A stretch of DNA of 64,000 nt, from the NCBI RefSeq assembly GCF_000143685.1, contig NC_014328.1, positions 3,472,001 to 3,536,000 of the forward strand, read 5' to 3'. Made by a program: the position numbers and the translations under genes. The stretch is from Clostridium ljungdahlii DSM 13528 (GTDB taxonomy: Bacteria > Bacillota > Clostridia > Clostridiales > Clostridiaceae). The notes under the pieces are model-generated. The model saw only the letters and a program-made list of their open reading frames with translations, did no database searches and had not been told where the DNA came from. Positions within the stretch are counted from its first letter, which is position 1. Every line of letters starts with the position of its first letter. This document shows, piece after piece, positions 45,787-54,509 of this stretch.

Positions 45787-46040
45787 TAAGTTTTCAATTG
45801 AAATTTAAACTTATACATAAAATGTAATGACAAAATTGAAAGCACCTTTAAAAACTTTTCCATAAGTCTTAGCGAGGCATTTTAGAAAATCTTAGGAGCT
45901 TAGATATGTTTGAGGTACGAGTTTAGCTAAGGTTCTTAGATTTTCTAAATGCTGAGCTTTAGACTTGTCAAAAGTTTTTATGGTGTTGAAATTTGTCATT
46001 ACATGGCCTGTATAAGTTAACTTTCAATCTAGAAACTCTA
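45787..46040 (+). repeat. Long palindromic element, copy R2b (type B)
   Basis: Nearly identical to R1 at 11463-11721 across most of its length (for example ACTTATACATAAAATGTAAT and the loop TGTTTGAGGTACGAGTTTAG). It ends TAGAAACTCTA, 4 bp before the stop codon of the DMT gene on the minus strand. Together with R2a it fills the gap between convergent alr and DMT genes. Confidence 0.85.
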
Positions 46041-46044
46041 TTTT

Positions 46045-47106
46045 TTAGTGAGCATGTCTATGATGCAAGTCTGGAGTATGTGGATGACAATGTTCCATTC
46101 TCTCATGAACGTGATAGTGCGTATGATACACGCTATCAGGTATACCAGGATGATGATGATTGTGATGTCCATCTGTATGACAATGCCTGTGTTCATGGGC
46201 CATATACAAATGAACGTGCATATGGCTGTGATTTTCCCTTATAATAAGAACCGTTCCTGCAATCATAAGAGGAAGTGCAAGTGCAAAAGTAACACCTGGA
46301 ACTTCTCCTAGTAAAATAAAAGACAATATAGTACTTATAAAAGGTGCTGCACTGAAAAAAGCACTAGTTCTAGCACTGCCTAAATTTCTCATTGCAAACA
46401 CAAACAAAACTGTACTAAATCCATAGCTTAAAAATCCAAGCAGCAATGCCATAAAAATTATTTTAAAGTCCGGCAAATGATTTCCTAAAATAATTGACAA
46501 AATTAGTGAAAATGTTCCTGCTCCCAATCCTTTAACCATAACTATAGTATAAGGATTTTTAGCAGATATGTTTCTTGTAAAATTATTATCTATCCCCCAA
46601 CATACGCAGGCCAATATTATTCCCAAAGCCCCTAAAGATATTCCCCACTGGCCAGTAAAATTCCAGGATAAAATTACACTAGCAGAGAGTATACATATTA
46701 TAGCCGCACCAATTCTCTTGCCGATGTTCTCTTTAAAAAATAGTGCTGCAATAATTGTGGTAGCTACACCTTCAAAATTCAAAAGAAGTGATGCAGTAGA
46801 TGCTGGCGTTACTTTTAAGCTTATCATTTGAATTATAGGCCCTAAAATCCCCCCAAAAATAACAGCCCCTAAAAGCCATGGAAAGTCTCTTTTAGTTAAT
46901 CCTGCTTCCTCTATATCTTTTTTGTATAAAATTTTTTCTAATATCTGAAATATTAAAAGTCCTACACCACTTCCAATATACAAGAGAGCAGCCAAAAGAA
47001 CTGGATCTATTCGTCCAAGAAGGATCTTTGAAATAGGTGCACTGGCTCCAAAAAGTAGTGCAGAAAAAAAAGCTTGAAATATTGGATATAATTTGGTATT
47101 CCTCAT
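46045..47106 (-). CDS. DMT (EamA) transporter with histidine-rich tail
   Basis: 353 residues. Ten membrane segments in two EamA halves (residues 1-295), then a hydrophilic tail of about 60 residues with roughly twenty histidines (HSHMHVHLYMAHEHRHCH and onward to the HAH end). The tail suggests binding of Ni, Co, Cu or Zn. A CsoR/RcnR-like repressor gene lies 23 bp upstream with its own G/C-tract operator, so this looks like a metal-induced exporter. EamA proteins with this tail are not a classic metal efflux family; function is inference. Confidence 0.8.
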   Translation of the reverse strand: MRNTKLYPIFQAFFSALLFGASAPISKILLGRIDPVLLAALLYIGSGVGLLIFQILEKILYKKDIEEAGLTKRDFPWLLGAVIFGGILGPIIQMISLKVTPASTASLLLNFEGVATTIIAALFFKENIGKRIGAAIICILSASVILSWNFTGQWGISLGALGIILACVCWGIDNNFTRNISAKNPYTIVMVKGLGAGTFSLILSIILGNHLPDFKIIFMALLLGFLSYGFSTVLFVFAMRNLGSARTSAFFSAAPFISTILSFILLGEVPGVTFALALPLMIAGTVLIIRENHSHMHVHLYMAHEHRHCHTDGHHNHHHPGIPDSVYHTHYHVHERMEHCHPHTPDLHHRHAH

Positions 47107-47129
47107 TTATAACACTCCCAATTTAAAAA

Positions 47130-47402
47130 TTATTCCCAAAATTTATCAATGGCATTATTCAAATTATCTAAGACCTCTGTATCATTTTTTTCAACTGCAT
47201 CCTTCACACAATGATTGATATGATCTTTCAATATTACTTTTCCTGTATTATTAAGTGCAGATCTTACTGCAGATATTTGAATAATAACTTCACTACAGTC
47301 TCTTCCTTCTTCTACCATACGCTTTACAGCCTCCAGATGTCCAATTATCCTGGATAATCTATTTACAACTGCTTTATTATTTGGATGATTGTGTTTTTCC
47401 AT
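47130..47402 (-). CDS. CsoR/FrmR family metal-sensing repressor
   Basis: 90 residues, full DUF156 four-helix fold: LSRIIGHLEAVKRMVEEGRDCSEV, C36, and DHINHC giving H61 and C65, the Cu(I) ligand set of CsoR. An N-terminal HNHP also recalls the extra histidine of RcnR (Ni/Co), so the metal is uncertain. Upstream palindrome CCCCTATAGGGG is the likely operator. First gene of a two-gene operon with the DMT transporter. Confidence 0.85.
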   Translation of the reverse strand: MEKHNHPNNKAVVNRLSRIIGHLEAVKRMVEEGRDCSEVIIQISAVRSALNNTGKVILKDHINHCVKDAVEKNDTEVLDNLNNAIDKFWE

Positions 47403-47419
47403 ATAAACATCTCCTTATC

Positions 47420-47431
47420 CCCCTATAGGGG
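47420..47431 (-). promoter_or_regulatory. CsoR/RcnR-type operator
   Basis: CCCCTATAGGGG, perfect palindrome of G/C tracts around TATA, 18 bp before the start of the regulator gene. G/C-tract palindromes are the known sites of this regulator family. Confidence 0.65.
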
Positions 47432-47472
47432 TTATTTAAATTATAATACATCATACTTTTATTGTAAATAGT

Positions 47473-47500
47473 GTTAAAAAAACAAGCCCCTTGTGGGGTC
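47473..47500 (-). terminator. Terminator of the beta-CASP nuclease gene
   Basis: Minus strand ACCCC-ACAA-GGGGC followed by TTGTTTTTTTAAC; short GC-rich stem with good U-tract, 7 bp after the stop codon. Confidence 0.7.
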
Positions 47501-47506
47501 TGATCT

Positions 47507-49984
47507 CTACCATTTTAACATGCATCCAGTTTTATACTCAAATTCTTTCTTTACATCCTCCATATTTTCTACATTATCATCTTCTAATTTTAACTCCACA
47601 CTTAAATTACTGCTATTAAAAGACGGATTTTTTTTCAAATCTATACCTTTACTTTTACAAAGTATAGATGCAATTTGCAATATTTCATTCTGATTTGCAC
47701 TATTTGATACTTTCATATTCCACCCTGTAAGATGAACTAATTCCTCTATGTTTTTTTCATATTTCTTACCAATTATAGGACTTATAAATGTAAGTTCTAT
47801 GTATCTTCCTTTAGAATTTGACTTTATACTTTTTTTGTAAGGCCTAAACTGTTCTCTTTCAAAAGTTTCATCTATTATATTTAAAGCTTTATTTTGTTCC
47901 ATCATTTCGCACTCATCTTCAGCTTTAATAAGCATACTATCTTTTAGATCTATTCCTGGAGATTGTATTAATACTTGAAGTCCTGTAATGTTCTCAATTT
48001 CAGCTAATTTTTCTTTTTCCACATTACATTTAGAATTCAACATAACTACAACCTGGTTTTCTCCTAATCTATAAGATATTTTTTTAATAGATATATTCTG
48101 TAAATTTATCCTTACGACTTCGGAAACTGCATTTATATTTACAGAATTATTTATTTCTACCTTCCACTTAACCTCTTCCTCAAATTTTTTTATTTTCCCG
48201 TATATACTCTTATCCACTACACCTGGAAAATCAAAATTTAAAATCACCTTTTTCTGATCACATATAAAACTAATTTTCTTTGTATTAAATTTATTAAAAT
48301 ATTTGTCTGCAGCTTCTTTTAATTCATTTAATTTAATCTCATTATTTTTTAAACTCTGAGAGACCTTATCCTCAGAATTGATTTTAAATAAAAACAATCT
48401 CCTTGTGTCACTTTCGAAATAAGGACATTCTACTATAATTCTTTGAAAATCTTCTAAAGCATTTTTGCCCTTGTTATTTCCCTTCCATATAAATATAAGT
48501 TCTTCTAATGTAAAAAGTCTTTCACCGTAATTATAACGCACAAACTCCCATAACCTTTTCACATTATTTTCATCCATTTCTTCACAAGAGTTCATAACTT
48601 TATCAATATTTTTTTTCCACTGTTTTCTTGGGTTTTTTATATTTATTTCATAAACTTCACTACACCTAGGTGCATATACTCTTCCTCTTACATCTTTGGA
48701 AAGCTCTTTTGATAAATTTTCCACTACCTCTTCATTTCCATGAACTAGAAATATATTTTTAGGTGTTAAAAAATCTATAAGAGATTTTATTTCATATTTG
48801 TCACTGTGGGCAGAAAGTCCTACTTTTTCTACCTTGCAATTTACAGGAACAGTTTTTTCATTTATATAAAGTTTTTTGTCCTTTTCCTCATCCAAAAGAT
48901 TTAATAGCTTTCTTCCAGGGGATTCCTCATCCTGATATCCCGTTATAACTATGTACCCATTTTCCATAGGGGCTATTTTTTCTGCATAATATTGACTGTA
49001 TCCTCCTGTAAGCATTCCTGAACTTGACACTATTACACAAGGCTCGTCATCTTTTAGTACCTCTTCTCTAAGTTTATTATTATCTACTGCAATTATATTG
49101 TCATCATAAAAAGGTTCAATTCCTCTGAGTATCTTTTTTCCTAAAGAATTTTTAAGGTACAGTGGATTTAATTTGTAGGTCCTGTTTATATCCTTTATCA
49201 TACCATCCACATAAACTTTAGTATCTTTTAATATATTTTTATTTACTGCTTTTTTTATAATAAGAAGCACTTCCTGAGCCCTTCCAAGAGCAAAAGCAGG
49301 AATAAGCATTTTTCCTTTTTTCTCTATGCAGTCATTTATTGTATCAATAAGTTTTTCCTCTTCCACTTCTCTATTTGAATGAAGTCTATCTCCATAAGTG
49401 GATTCAAAGATTGCTGCATCTGGTCTTAGTTTTGGAACTTTCAACCCTTCCACAGTTTTTTGTGAAAATATTGAGAAATCCCCAGAATAAAATAATGATC
49501 CCTCTGGAGTCGTAATATAAATACAAGCGGCTCCTGCTATATGACCTGCTGTATAAAAAGTGAGTTTTATATTTTCAAATATAGAAAATTCCACCATGTA
49601 ATTTATAGGAAACACCCGGTTTAACATGCTTATAACGTCTCCTTCAGCATAAAGTGGAATTTCTCCTTCTCTATTCTTCATTATTTTCAAACTATCATAC
49701 AAAAGTACTTTCATTAAATCCTTTGTCATTCTAGTTGTATATATTCTAGCCCCTGGATATTCCTTACTTATTATAGGCAGAGAACCTATGTGATCCATAT
49801 GGGCATGACTTACAATTATAACATCTACTCCTCCCTGATCTTGAATTGATTTAAAATCAGGCAGGGTATCTTTAGAGGAACTCTGTCTTATGCCGCAATC
49901 AAGAAGTATATTTTTATTATATATGTTCAAAAGGATACAACTTCCACCTACTTCTCTAGCTCCTCCTAAAAATGAAATGTTCAT
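47507..49984 (-). CDS. Metallo-beta-lactamase/beta-CASP ribonuclease with long C-terminal extension
   Basis: 825 residues. Residues 1-200 hold the MBL fold (SHAHMDHIG near 60; TAGHIAGA near 145; YSGDFS near 168), residues 200-380 the beta-CASP domain (PAFALGRAQEVL; SSSGMLTGG) and the RMMBL part ends with GLSAHSDKYE and FLVHGNEE near 430. This resembles the archaeal CPSF-like and bacterial RNase J-like RNA-processing enzymes. The last 370 residues are alpha/beta, not recognised, and may bind RNA. ATG follows AAGGAGAGGTGAT. Confidence 0.85.
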   Translation of the reverse strand: MNISFLGGAREVGGSCILLNIYNKNILLDCGIRQSSSKDTLPDFKSIQDQGGVDVIIVSHAHMDHIGSLPIISKEYPGARIYTTRMTKDLMKVLLYDSLKIMKNREGEIPLYAEGDVISMLNRVFPINYMVEFSIFENIKLTFYTAGHIAGAACIYITTPEGSLFYSGDFSIFSQKTVEGLKVPKLRPDAAIFESTYGDRLHSNREVEEEKLIDTINDCIEKKGKMLIPAFALGRAQEVLLIIKKAVNKNILKDTKVYVDGMIKDINRTYKLNPLYLKNSLGKKILRGIEPFYDDNIIAVDNNKLREEVLKDDEPCVIVSSSGMLTGGYSQYYAEKIAPMENGYIVITGYQDEESPGRKLLNLLDEEKDKKLYINEKTVPVNCKVEKVGLSAHSDKYEIKSLIDFLTPKNIFLVHGNEEVVENLSKELSKDVRGRVYAPRCSEVYEINIKNPRKQWKKNIDKVMNSCEEMDENNVKRLWEFVRYNYGERLFTLEELIFIWKGNNKGKNALEDFQRIIVECPYFESDTRRLFLFKINSEDKVSQSLKNNEIKLNELKEAADKYFNKFNTKKISFICDQKKVILNFDFPGVVDKSIYGKIKKFEEEVKWKVEINNSVNINAVSEVVRINLQNISIKKISYRLGENQVVVMLNSKCNVEKEKLAEIENITGLQVLIQSPGIDLKDSMLIKAEDECEMMEQNKALNIIDETFEREQFRPYKKSIKSNSKGRYIELTFISPIIGKKYEKNIEELVHLTGWNMKVSNSANQNEILQIASILCKSKGIDLKKNPSFNSSNLSVELKLEDDNVENMEDVKKEFEYKTGCMLKW

Positions 49985-50134
49985 GTTGGCCTATCACCTC
50001 TCCTTTTTATCCTTTACAACTCTATAATTATTATATCCTATAGAATTGTAAAGTAAAAATTAGATTTGTTATTTTACGCACTTGCATAAGATTTATACAT
50101 AAAATATATTGTAATTAATTTTATAGGAGAAATC

Positions 50135-50641
50135 ATGAGTTATAGAGATATTTCATCCTACTCTAGAATTTCAGCTGTAAATTATGCAGTAAAGTACGCT
50201 CTCACCCCCAATCCAAACTATAAATACTTTTCCATATACCAAACTATCGGCGGTGACTGCACAAATTTCACTTCACAGTGCTTGCATTCAGGAGGAGCGC
50301 CTATGGTCTTTTCAGGTAAAAACACCTGGTGGTATAACATTAGAACTAATAAATGGTCAGTTTCCTGGACTGTAGCAGGTTCTCTTTACTGGTATTTAAA
50401 AATTAACGCTGAAAAAAATTCCTACGGCATAAAAGGAAGAGAAGTGCCTTCTATTTCTTCTCTTGAGATAGGCGACCTGATATTTTATCGAAATAGTAAA
50501 GGTACAATAGCCCATTCTGCCATCATTACTTCTTTCCGTAACGGCCACCCACTCATATCTCAGCATACTTTTAATGCATTAAACATAACTTACGTAAAAG
50601 ATTGGGCATCTAAAATGCACTTTATGAAAATATGGTTATAA
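50135..50641 (+). CDS. Amidase_6 domain protein
   Basis: 168 residues, a single putative amidase (PF12671-like) domain: ISAVNYAVKYA near 13, GGDCTNFTSQCLHSGG near 40 with the probable catalytic Cys, and GTIAHSAIIT near 125 with the probable His. Secreted relatives act on cell wall peptides or spore structures. No signal peptide is seen here, so this version may be cytoplasmic or exported otherwise. Confidence 0.82.
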   Translation: MSYRDISSYSRISAVNYAVKYALTPNPNYKYFSIYQTIGGDCTNFTSQCLHSGGAPMVFSGKNTWWYNIRTNKWSVSWTVAGSLYWYLKINAEKNSYGIKGREVPSISSLEIGDLIFYRNSKGTIAHSAIITSFRNGHPLISQHTFNALNITYVKDWASKMHFMKIWL

Positions 50642-50717
50642 GATTTTGTTTACAATGCCTATTATAAAAGTATATAATATCCCTATGTAGATAAGAAAAA
50701 TAGGTGGTTTGATAAAC

Positions 50718-51437
50718 ATGATAGCAGTTATAGTAAACTTTATTTCCATAATAATAGGAAGTATAATCGGAATATTTTTAAAAAATGGTATACCAAAAAA
50801 AGTTAAAGAAAGTGTTTTTAGTGGACTTGCTTTATGTGTTCTATACATTGGAATTTCAGGTTCTTTAAAGACAAATAACGTACTTACTCTAATAATATCC
50901 ATAGTAATAGGTACAATTTTAGGAGAACTAATAGATATAGACAAACATATAACAAGTCTAGGAAACTTAATAGAAAGTAAATTTAAAACTAAAGGTGGAA
51001 AGATATCAGAAGGGTTCGTAACATCAAGCCTTTTATTTTGTGTTGGAGCCATGGCAATAGTCGGATCTCTAGAAGCAGGTCTTGACGGAAATTACAAAAC
51101 ACTTTTTGCAAAATCAGTAATAGATGGAGTTTCCGCAATTATTTTTTCTTCTTCTTTAGGTATTGGTGTAATGATTTCATCCGTAAGTGTACTTGTATAT
51201 CAGGGTGCTATAACCCTTGGAGCAGTGTTTTTAAAAAGTGTTCTGACGAGCTCAGTTATTGCTGATATGACTGGAATAGGAAGTCTTCTCATTATTGGAC
51301 TTGCCCTAAATATGCTCAACATAACTAAAATAAAAATAGCAAATTTGCTACCTTCAGTTTTTATGCCAATTTTTGCATACATAATTTATACTAACTTTCA
51401 TCGTTTTTTATCCTATATTCCATTTTTAACATTGTAA
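50718..51437 (+). CDS. DUF554 family membrane protein
   Basis: 239 residues, about seven membrane segments: IIIGSIIGIFLKNGIP at the N-terminus and FCVGAMAIVGSLEAGLDG near 115 are family signatures. Function of DUF554 (YdfK-like) is unknown; a transporter is likely. ATG 50718 is chosen because AGGTGG lies 10 bases upstream; a TTG at 50709 overlaps that site. Confidence 0.85.
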   Translation: MIAVIVNFISIIIGSIIGIFLKNGIPKKVKESVFSGLALCVLYIGISGSLKTNNVLTLIISIVIGTILGELIDIDKHITSLGNLIESKFKTKGGKISEGFVTSSLLFCVGAMAIVGSLEAGLDGNYKTLFAKSVIDGVSAIIFSSSLGIGVMISSVSVLVYQGAITLGAVFLKSVLTSSVIADMTGIGSLLIIGLALNMLNITKIKIANLLPSVFMPIFAYIIYTNFHRFLSYIPFLTL

Positions 51438-51529
51438 ATAAAAATTTCACGTATACTAGCAAATTTGAACTAAAAAGTTTCGTACGATGTTACTTTTAAA
51501 AATAAATATATATGAAGATATATACTTTA

Positions 51530-51775
51530 CTGCATATTTTCTAACTTAAAACTCAACTTATATGCAGGAATATATTTACAATAATGAAATTTTTTTAAAT
51601 ATTTTGTATATAAGTCTTAGAAAAAAATTCGTAAAAACTTAGAACTTTTGAATTGTCTGAGGTACGAGTTTTCAAAAGTTCTTAGCTTTTTTAGAATTTT
51701 TTACTTAGACTTATCAAAATATTTAATGAACTGAAGGTTGTAAAAGATATCCGGAGTATAAATTGAGTTTTAAGA
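51530..51775 (+). repeat. Long palindromic element, copy R3a (type A)
   Basis: Loop TTGTCTGAGGTACGAGTT sits on a 15-bp stem (CTTAGAACTTTTGAA / TTCAAAAGTTCTTAG, one mismatch). Outer arms begin CTTAAAACTCAACTTATA. About 90 bp after the DUF554 stop, so not adjacent to that stop. Same direction as R3b. Confidence 0.8.
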
Positions 51776-51794
51776 GCAACACTGTACGTGGTAT

Positions 51795-52044
51795 TCTAGC
51801 TTGAAATTTGAACTTATACATGAAATATAATGACAAAATTGAAATCACATTTAAAAACTTTTTTAAATAAGTCTTAGCTTGGTATTTTAGAAAACCTTAG
51901 GAACTTAGATATGTTTGAGGTACGAGTTGATCTAAGTTCCTTTAGGTTTTCAAAATACCAAGCTTTAGACTTATTAAAAGTTTTTATAGTGATGAAATTT
52001 GTCATTATATGATATTGTATAAGTGAACTTTCAACCTAGAAATA
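51795..52044 (+). repeat. Long palindromic element, copy R3b (type B)
   Basis: Best-paired copy: AGGAACTTAGAT / ATCTAAGTTCCT encloses ATGTTTGAGGTACGAGTTG. The right end (CCTAGAAATAT) touches the stop codon of the nitroreductase gene at 52046. About 75-80% like R1 and R2b. Confidence 0.85.
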
Positions 52045-52045
52045 T

Positions 52046-52618
52046 CTAAATGTCTAAAATTATATCTTCTAAACTTCTTTTTGGTACATGATGGACTTTA
52101 TTCTCGTCTCTCCAGTACTTCACATCATTATTTGAATCCATAGCTTCTATAACCACTTGTTCCTTTGGCTTTCCAAGAGCTACTACCAATATAATTTCAT
52201 ATTTTTCATCCAAATTAAGATTTGATTTTAATTCTTTTTTATTCACATTTCCCAGCATACATCCGCCAAATCCTTTTTCTACAGCTCCTAGTAAAATAGT
52301 TTGAGCTGCTATTCCAGGATCAAATGATGGGCTTTTACTAATAGATGTGTCATTAAGTATAACAACATAACCACTTGGTTTTTCACCTTCTTCAGGTCCA
52401 TCCCAGTCCTTTAAATATCCTGCCCAACCCAAAGTCTTAAATATTTTTTCATTATTATCTTCTGTATTTGATATAACATATTTTAGTGGCTGCAAATTTG
52501 AACCTGATGCTGATAATCTGGCAAGGTTCACCAAATATTTTAAAGTTTCCACAGTTATTTTTTCATTCTGATAGAATCTTCTACAGGATCTATTTTTTAA
52601 AACTAGTTCTTTTATCAT
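52046..52618 (-). CDS. Nitroreductase family protein
   Basis: 190 residues, FMN-binding nitroreductase fold: NRSCRRFYQNEKI near 10, LARLSASGSNLQPLKYV near 34 and EKGFGGCMLGNVNKKEL near 110. Substrate unknown. ATG 52618 is preferred because GGAGGG abuts the earlier ATG at 52624. Confidence 0.88.
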   Translation of the reverse strand: MIKELVLKNRSCRRFYQNEKITVETLKYLVNLARLSASGSNLQPLKYVISNTEDNNEKIFKTLGWAGYLKDWDGPEEGEKPSGYVVILNDTSISKSPSFDPGIAAQTILLGAVEKGFGGCMLGNVNKKELKSNLNLDEKYEIILVVALGKPKEQVVIEAMDSNNDVKYWRDENKVHHVPKRSLEDIILDI

Positions 52619-52788
52619 ATTCATCCCTCCAAGCTAATAACTTAATATCATTACAATTATCATATCTCTAAACAAATTGAATATCAATCAAATATAGTAA
52701 ATATAAAGGTAATATTGAATTATATATAATGTTACTATAAAATTATATATAGTAAATATTATTCATAAAAAGGGGGAGCTAGAATACA

Positions 52789-53769
52789 ATGAAAGTTTTG
52801 GCATATAGTCATAGACAAGATGAAACTGAATATTTCAAAAAATTCAGTAAAAAATACGACGTGGAGGTTGTATTGTGTGATGATCCACCAACTATGGAAA
52901 ATGCAGACTTGGCCAAGGGATTTGACTGCATCAGCATTATCACAACTAAAATTTCAGATAAATTAGTAGAAAAATTTCATGAAATTGGAGTAAAATTTAT
53001 ATCTACAAGAACAATAGGATATGACCATATAGACATAAAAAAGGCAAAAGAGCTAGGTGTCCATATAGGCAATGTAAACTATTCACCAAATAGTGTAGCC
53101 GATTATACAATTATGATGATTCTTATGGCTATAAGAAAAACGAAAGCTATTATAGAACGAAGTAATGTACAGGATTATTCTTTAAAAGGTGTTCAAGGTA
53201 AAGAGCTTCACAATTTAACTGTAGGTGTTATTGGTACAGGAAGAATTGGCCGTGCAGTTATAAGTCGCTTAAGTGGATTTGGCTGCAAAATATTAGCTTA
53301 TGATTTATATGAGAATGAAGAAATAAAGAAGTATGTTACATATGTTACACTAGAAGATCTCTTTAAAAACAGTGACATTATTACAATGCATGCACCTGCA
53401 ACAGATGACAATTATCACATGATAAATAAGGATTCCATAGCACTTATGAAAGATGGTACATTTATTATCAATATAGCCCGAGGCTCACTTATCAATACTG
53501 AAGATCTTATAGATGCCATTGAAAATAAAAAAATTGGTGGTGCAGCTATAGACGTTATTGAAAATGAATTCGGACTTTGCTATAACGATTTAAAATGTGA
53601 GATACTAGATAAAAGGGAAATGGCAATTTTAAAATCTTTTCCAAATGTAATTGTAACACCTCACACAGCTTTTTATACAGATCAAGCTGTAAGTGATATG
53701 GTAGAACATTCTATTTTAAGTTGTGTTTTATTCATGGAAGGCAAAGAAAATCCATGGCAAATTGAATAA
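52789..53769 (+). CDS. D-2-hydroxyacid dehydrogenase (D-lactate dehydrogenase-like)
   Basis: 326 residues. NAD-binding GVIGTGRIGRAV near 147, catalytic Arg in INIARGSLI near 235, Glu near 264 (VIENEFG) and His near 295 (TPHTAFYTD). The sequence recalls D-lactate dehydrogenases and VanH. No vanA/vanX neighbours, so a resistance role is not indicated. ATG after AGGGGGAG. Confidence 0.88.
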   Translation: MKVLAYSHRQDETEYFKKFSKKYDVEVVLCDDPPTMENADLAKGFDCISIITTKISDKLVEKFHEIGVKFISTRTIGYDHIDIKKAKELGVHIGNVNYSPNSVADYTIMMILMAIRKTKAIIERSNVQDYSLKGVQGKELHNLTVGVIGTGRIGRAVISRLSGFGCKILAYDLYENEEIKKYVTYVTLEDLFKNSDIITMHAPATDDNYHMINKDSIALMKDGTFIINIARGSLINTEDLIDAIENKKIGGAAIDVIENEFGLCYNDLKCEILDKREMAILKSFPNVIVTPHTAFYTDQAVSDMVEHSILSCVLFMEGKENPWQIE

Positions 53770-53781
53770 ACAAAAGTTCTT

Positions 53782-53834
53782 ATGCACTCTTCTTTTTTTG
53801 ATAAAAGAAGAGTGCATTGATTTTAATGTTTTTT
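53782..53834 (+). terminator. Rho-independent terminator
   Basis: ATGCACTCTTCTTTT / AAAAGAAGAGTGCAT, 15-bp stem, 6-nt loop, then TGATTTTAATGTTTTTTT. Strong terminator for the dehydrogenase gene. Confidence 0.85.
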
Positions 53835-53889
53835 TATCTTATTTATAGAATATAGAAATCTTAGCAACTAGACTTAAACCATAATCAAG

Positions 53890-54117
53890 TTAAAATCTTG
53901 GTAAATCCTTTAAATTTTCAACATCCATAACATCAGGGTCAGCTACTAAATATTCTCCTCCATCTTTACCTTTAAATACGCCAACTCCTTCAATTATGTG
54001 CTCCCTTGCCATCATTATAGCATGATTTAAAGGAAGCACCTCACCATTTTCAAGTAATACATCTGTAATCTTACCCTCATGATCTTTCCTTACTTTAATT
54101 ATTTTTGAATTTTTCAT
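53890..54117 (-). CDS. DUF3892 domain protein
   Basis: 75 residues, a complete DUF3892 domain: IIKVRKDHEGKITDVLLENG, then LNHAIMMAREHIIEGV and YLVADPD. Function unknown. ATG 54117 follows AGGAGG at 6 bases; the longer frame is a translation of the leader. Confidence 0.85.
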   Translation of the reverse strand: MKNSKIIKVRKDHEGKITDVLLENGEVLPLNHAIMMAREHIIEGVGVFKGKDGGEYLVADPDVMDVENLKDLPRF

Positions 54118-54292
54118 TATATACCTCCTGATTAGATATATCATTAATATATATTTTGAGAGAAAACTCAACTACTTATACAAAATATTTTTACATTATA
54201 TTTACACAATTATAACTTTTGTGGTTGCAATTAAAGTTATAATTGAACCAAATCTTGTTATTGACAGTACAAAATGCAAGTCATATATTTAT

Positions 54293-54472
54293 CCGATGAC
54301 TACCCGCTCTAATACTTTCCCTCTTTTCCAAGTGGGAGTAAAGAGCGGATACGTCCCTGGATAACGATTTTTCCTAAAGGATAACGCCTTCTAAGTGCTG
54401 AAGCACTAAGAATCCTGTTAATAAGCATCAGGTGGAGTTAAACCTCCATCTGATACTAAGAACTCTGTTTAT
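54293..54472 (+). repeat. Structured mobile repeat M2
   Basis: Starts CCGATGACTACC after TTTAT and ends CTCTGTTTAT, like the copy in cobD at 28707-28835, but carries about 51 extra bases with a small hairpin (AAGTGCT/AGCACT) before the CATCAGGTGG block. Outer stem CGCTCT/AGAGCG differs from the other copy by a compensated base pair. It fills the leader region before the secreted peptidase gene. Confidence 0.75.
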
Positions 54473-54509
54473 AACATGATTTGCAAATATATCACTTTGG
54501 AGGAATTTT

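Noticed and set aside
45993..46244. Plus-strand open frames rich in Met, Tyr and Asp
   Set aside because: They are the complement of the histidine-rich tail of the DMT transporter.
52789..53769. VanH-like dehydrogenase and ddl as signs of a vancomycin resistance cluster
   Set aside because: ddl and alr are typical housekeeping genes 8 kb away, with no vanA, vanX or VanRS-like genes nearby.
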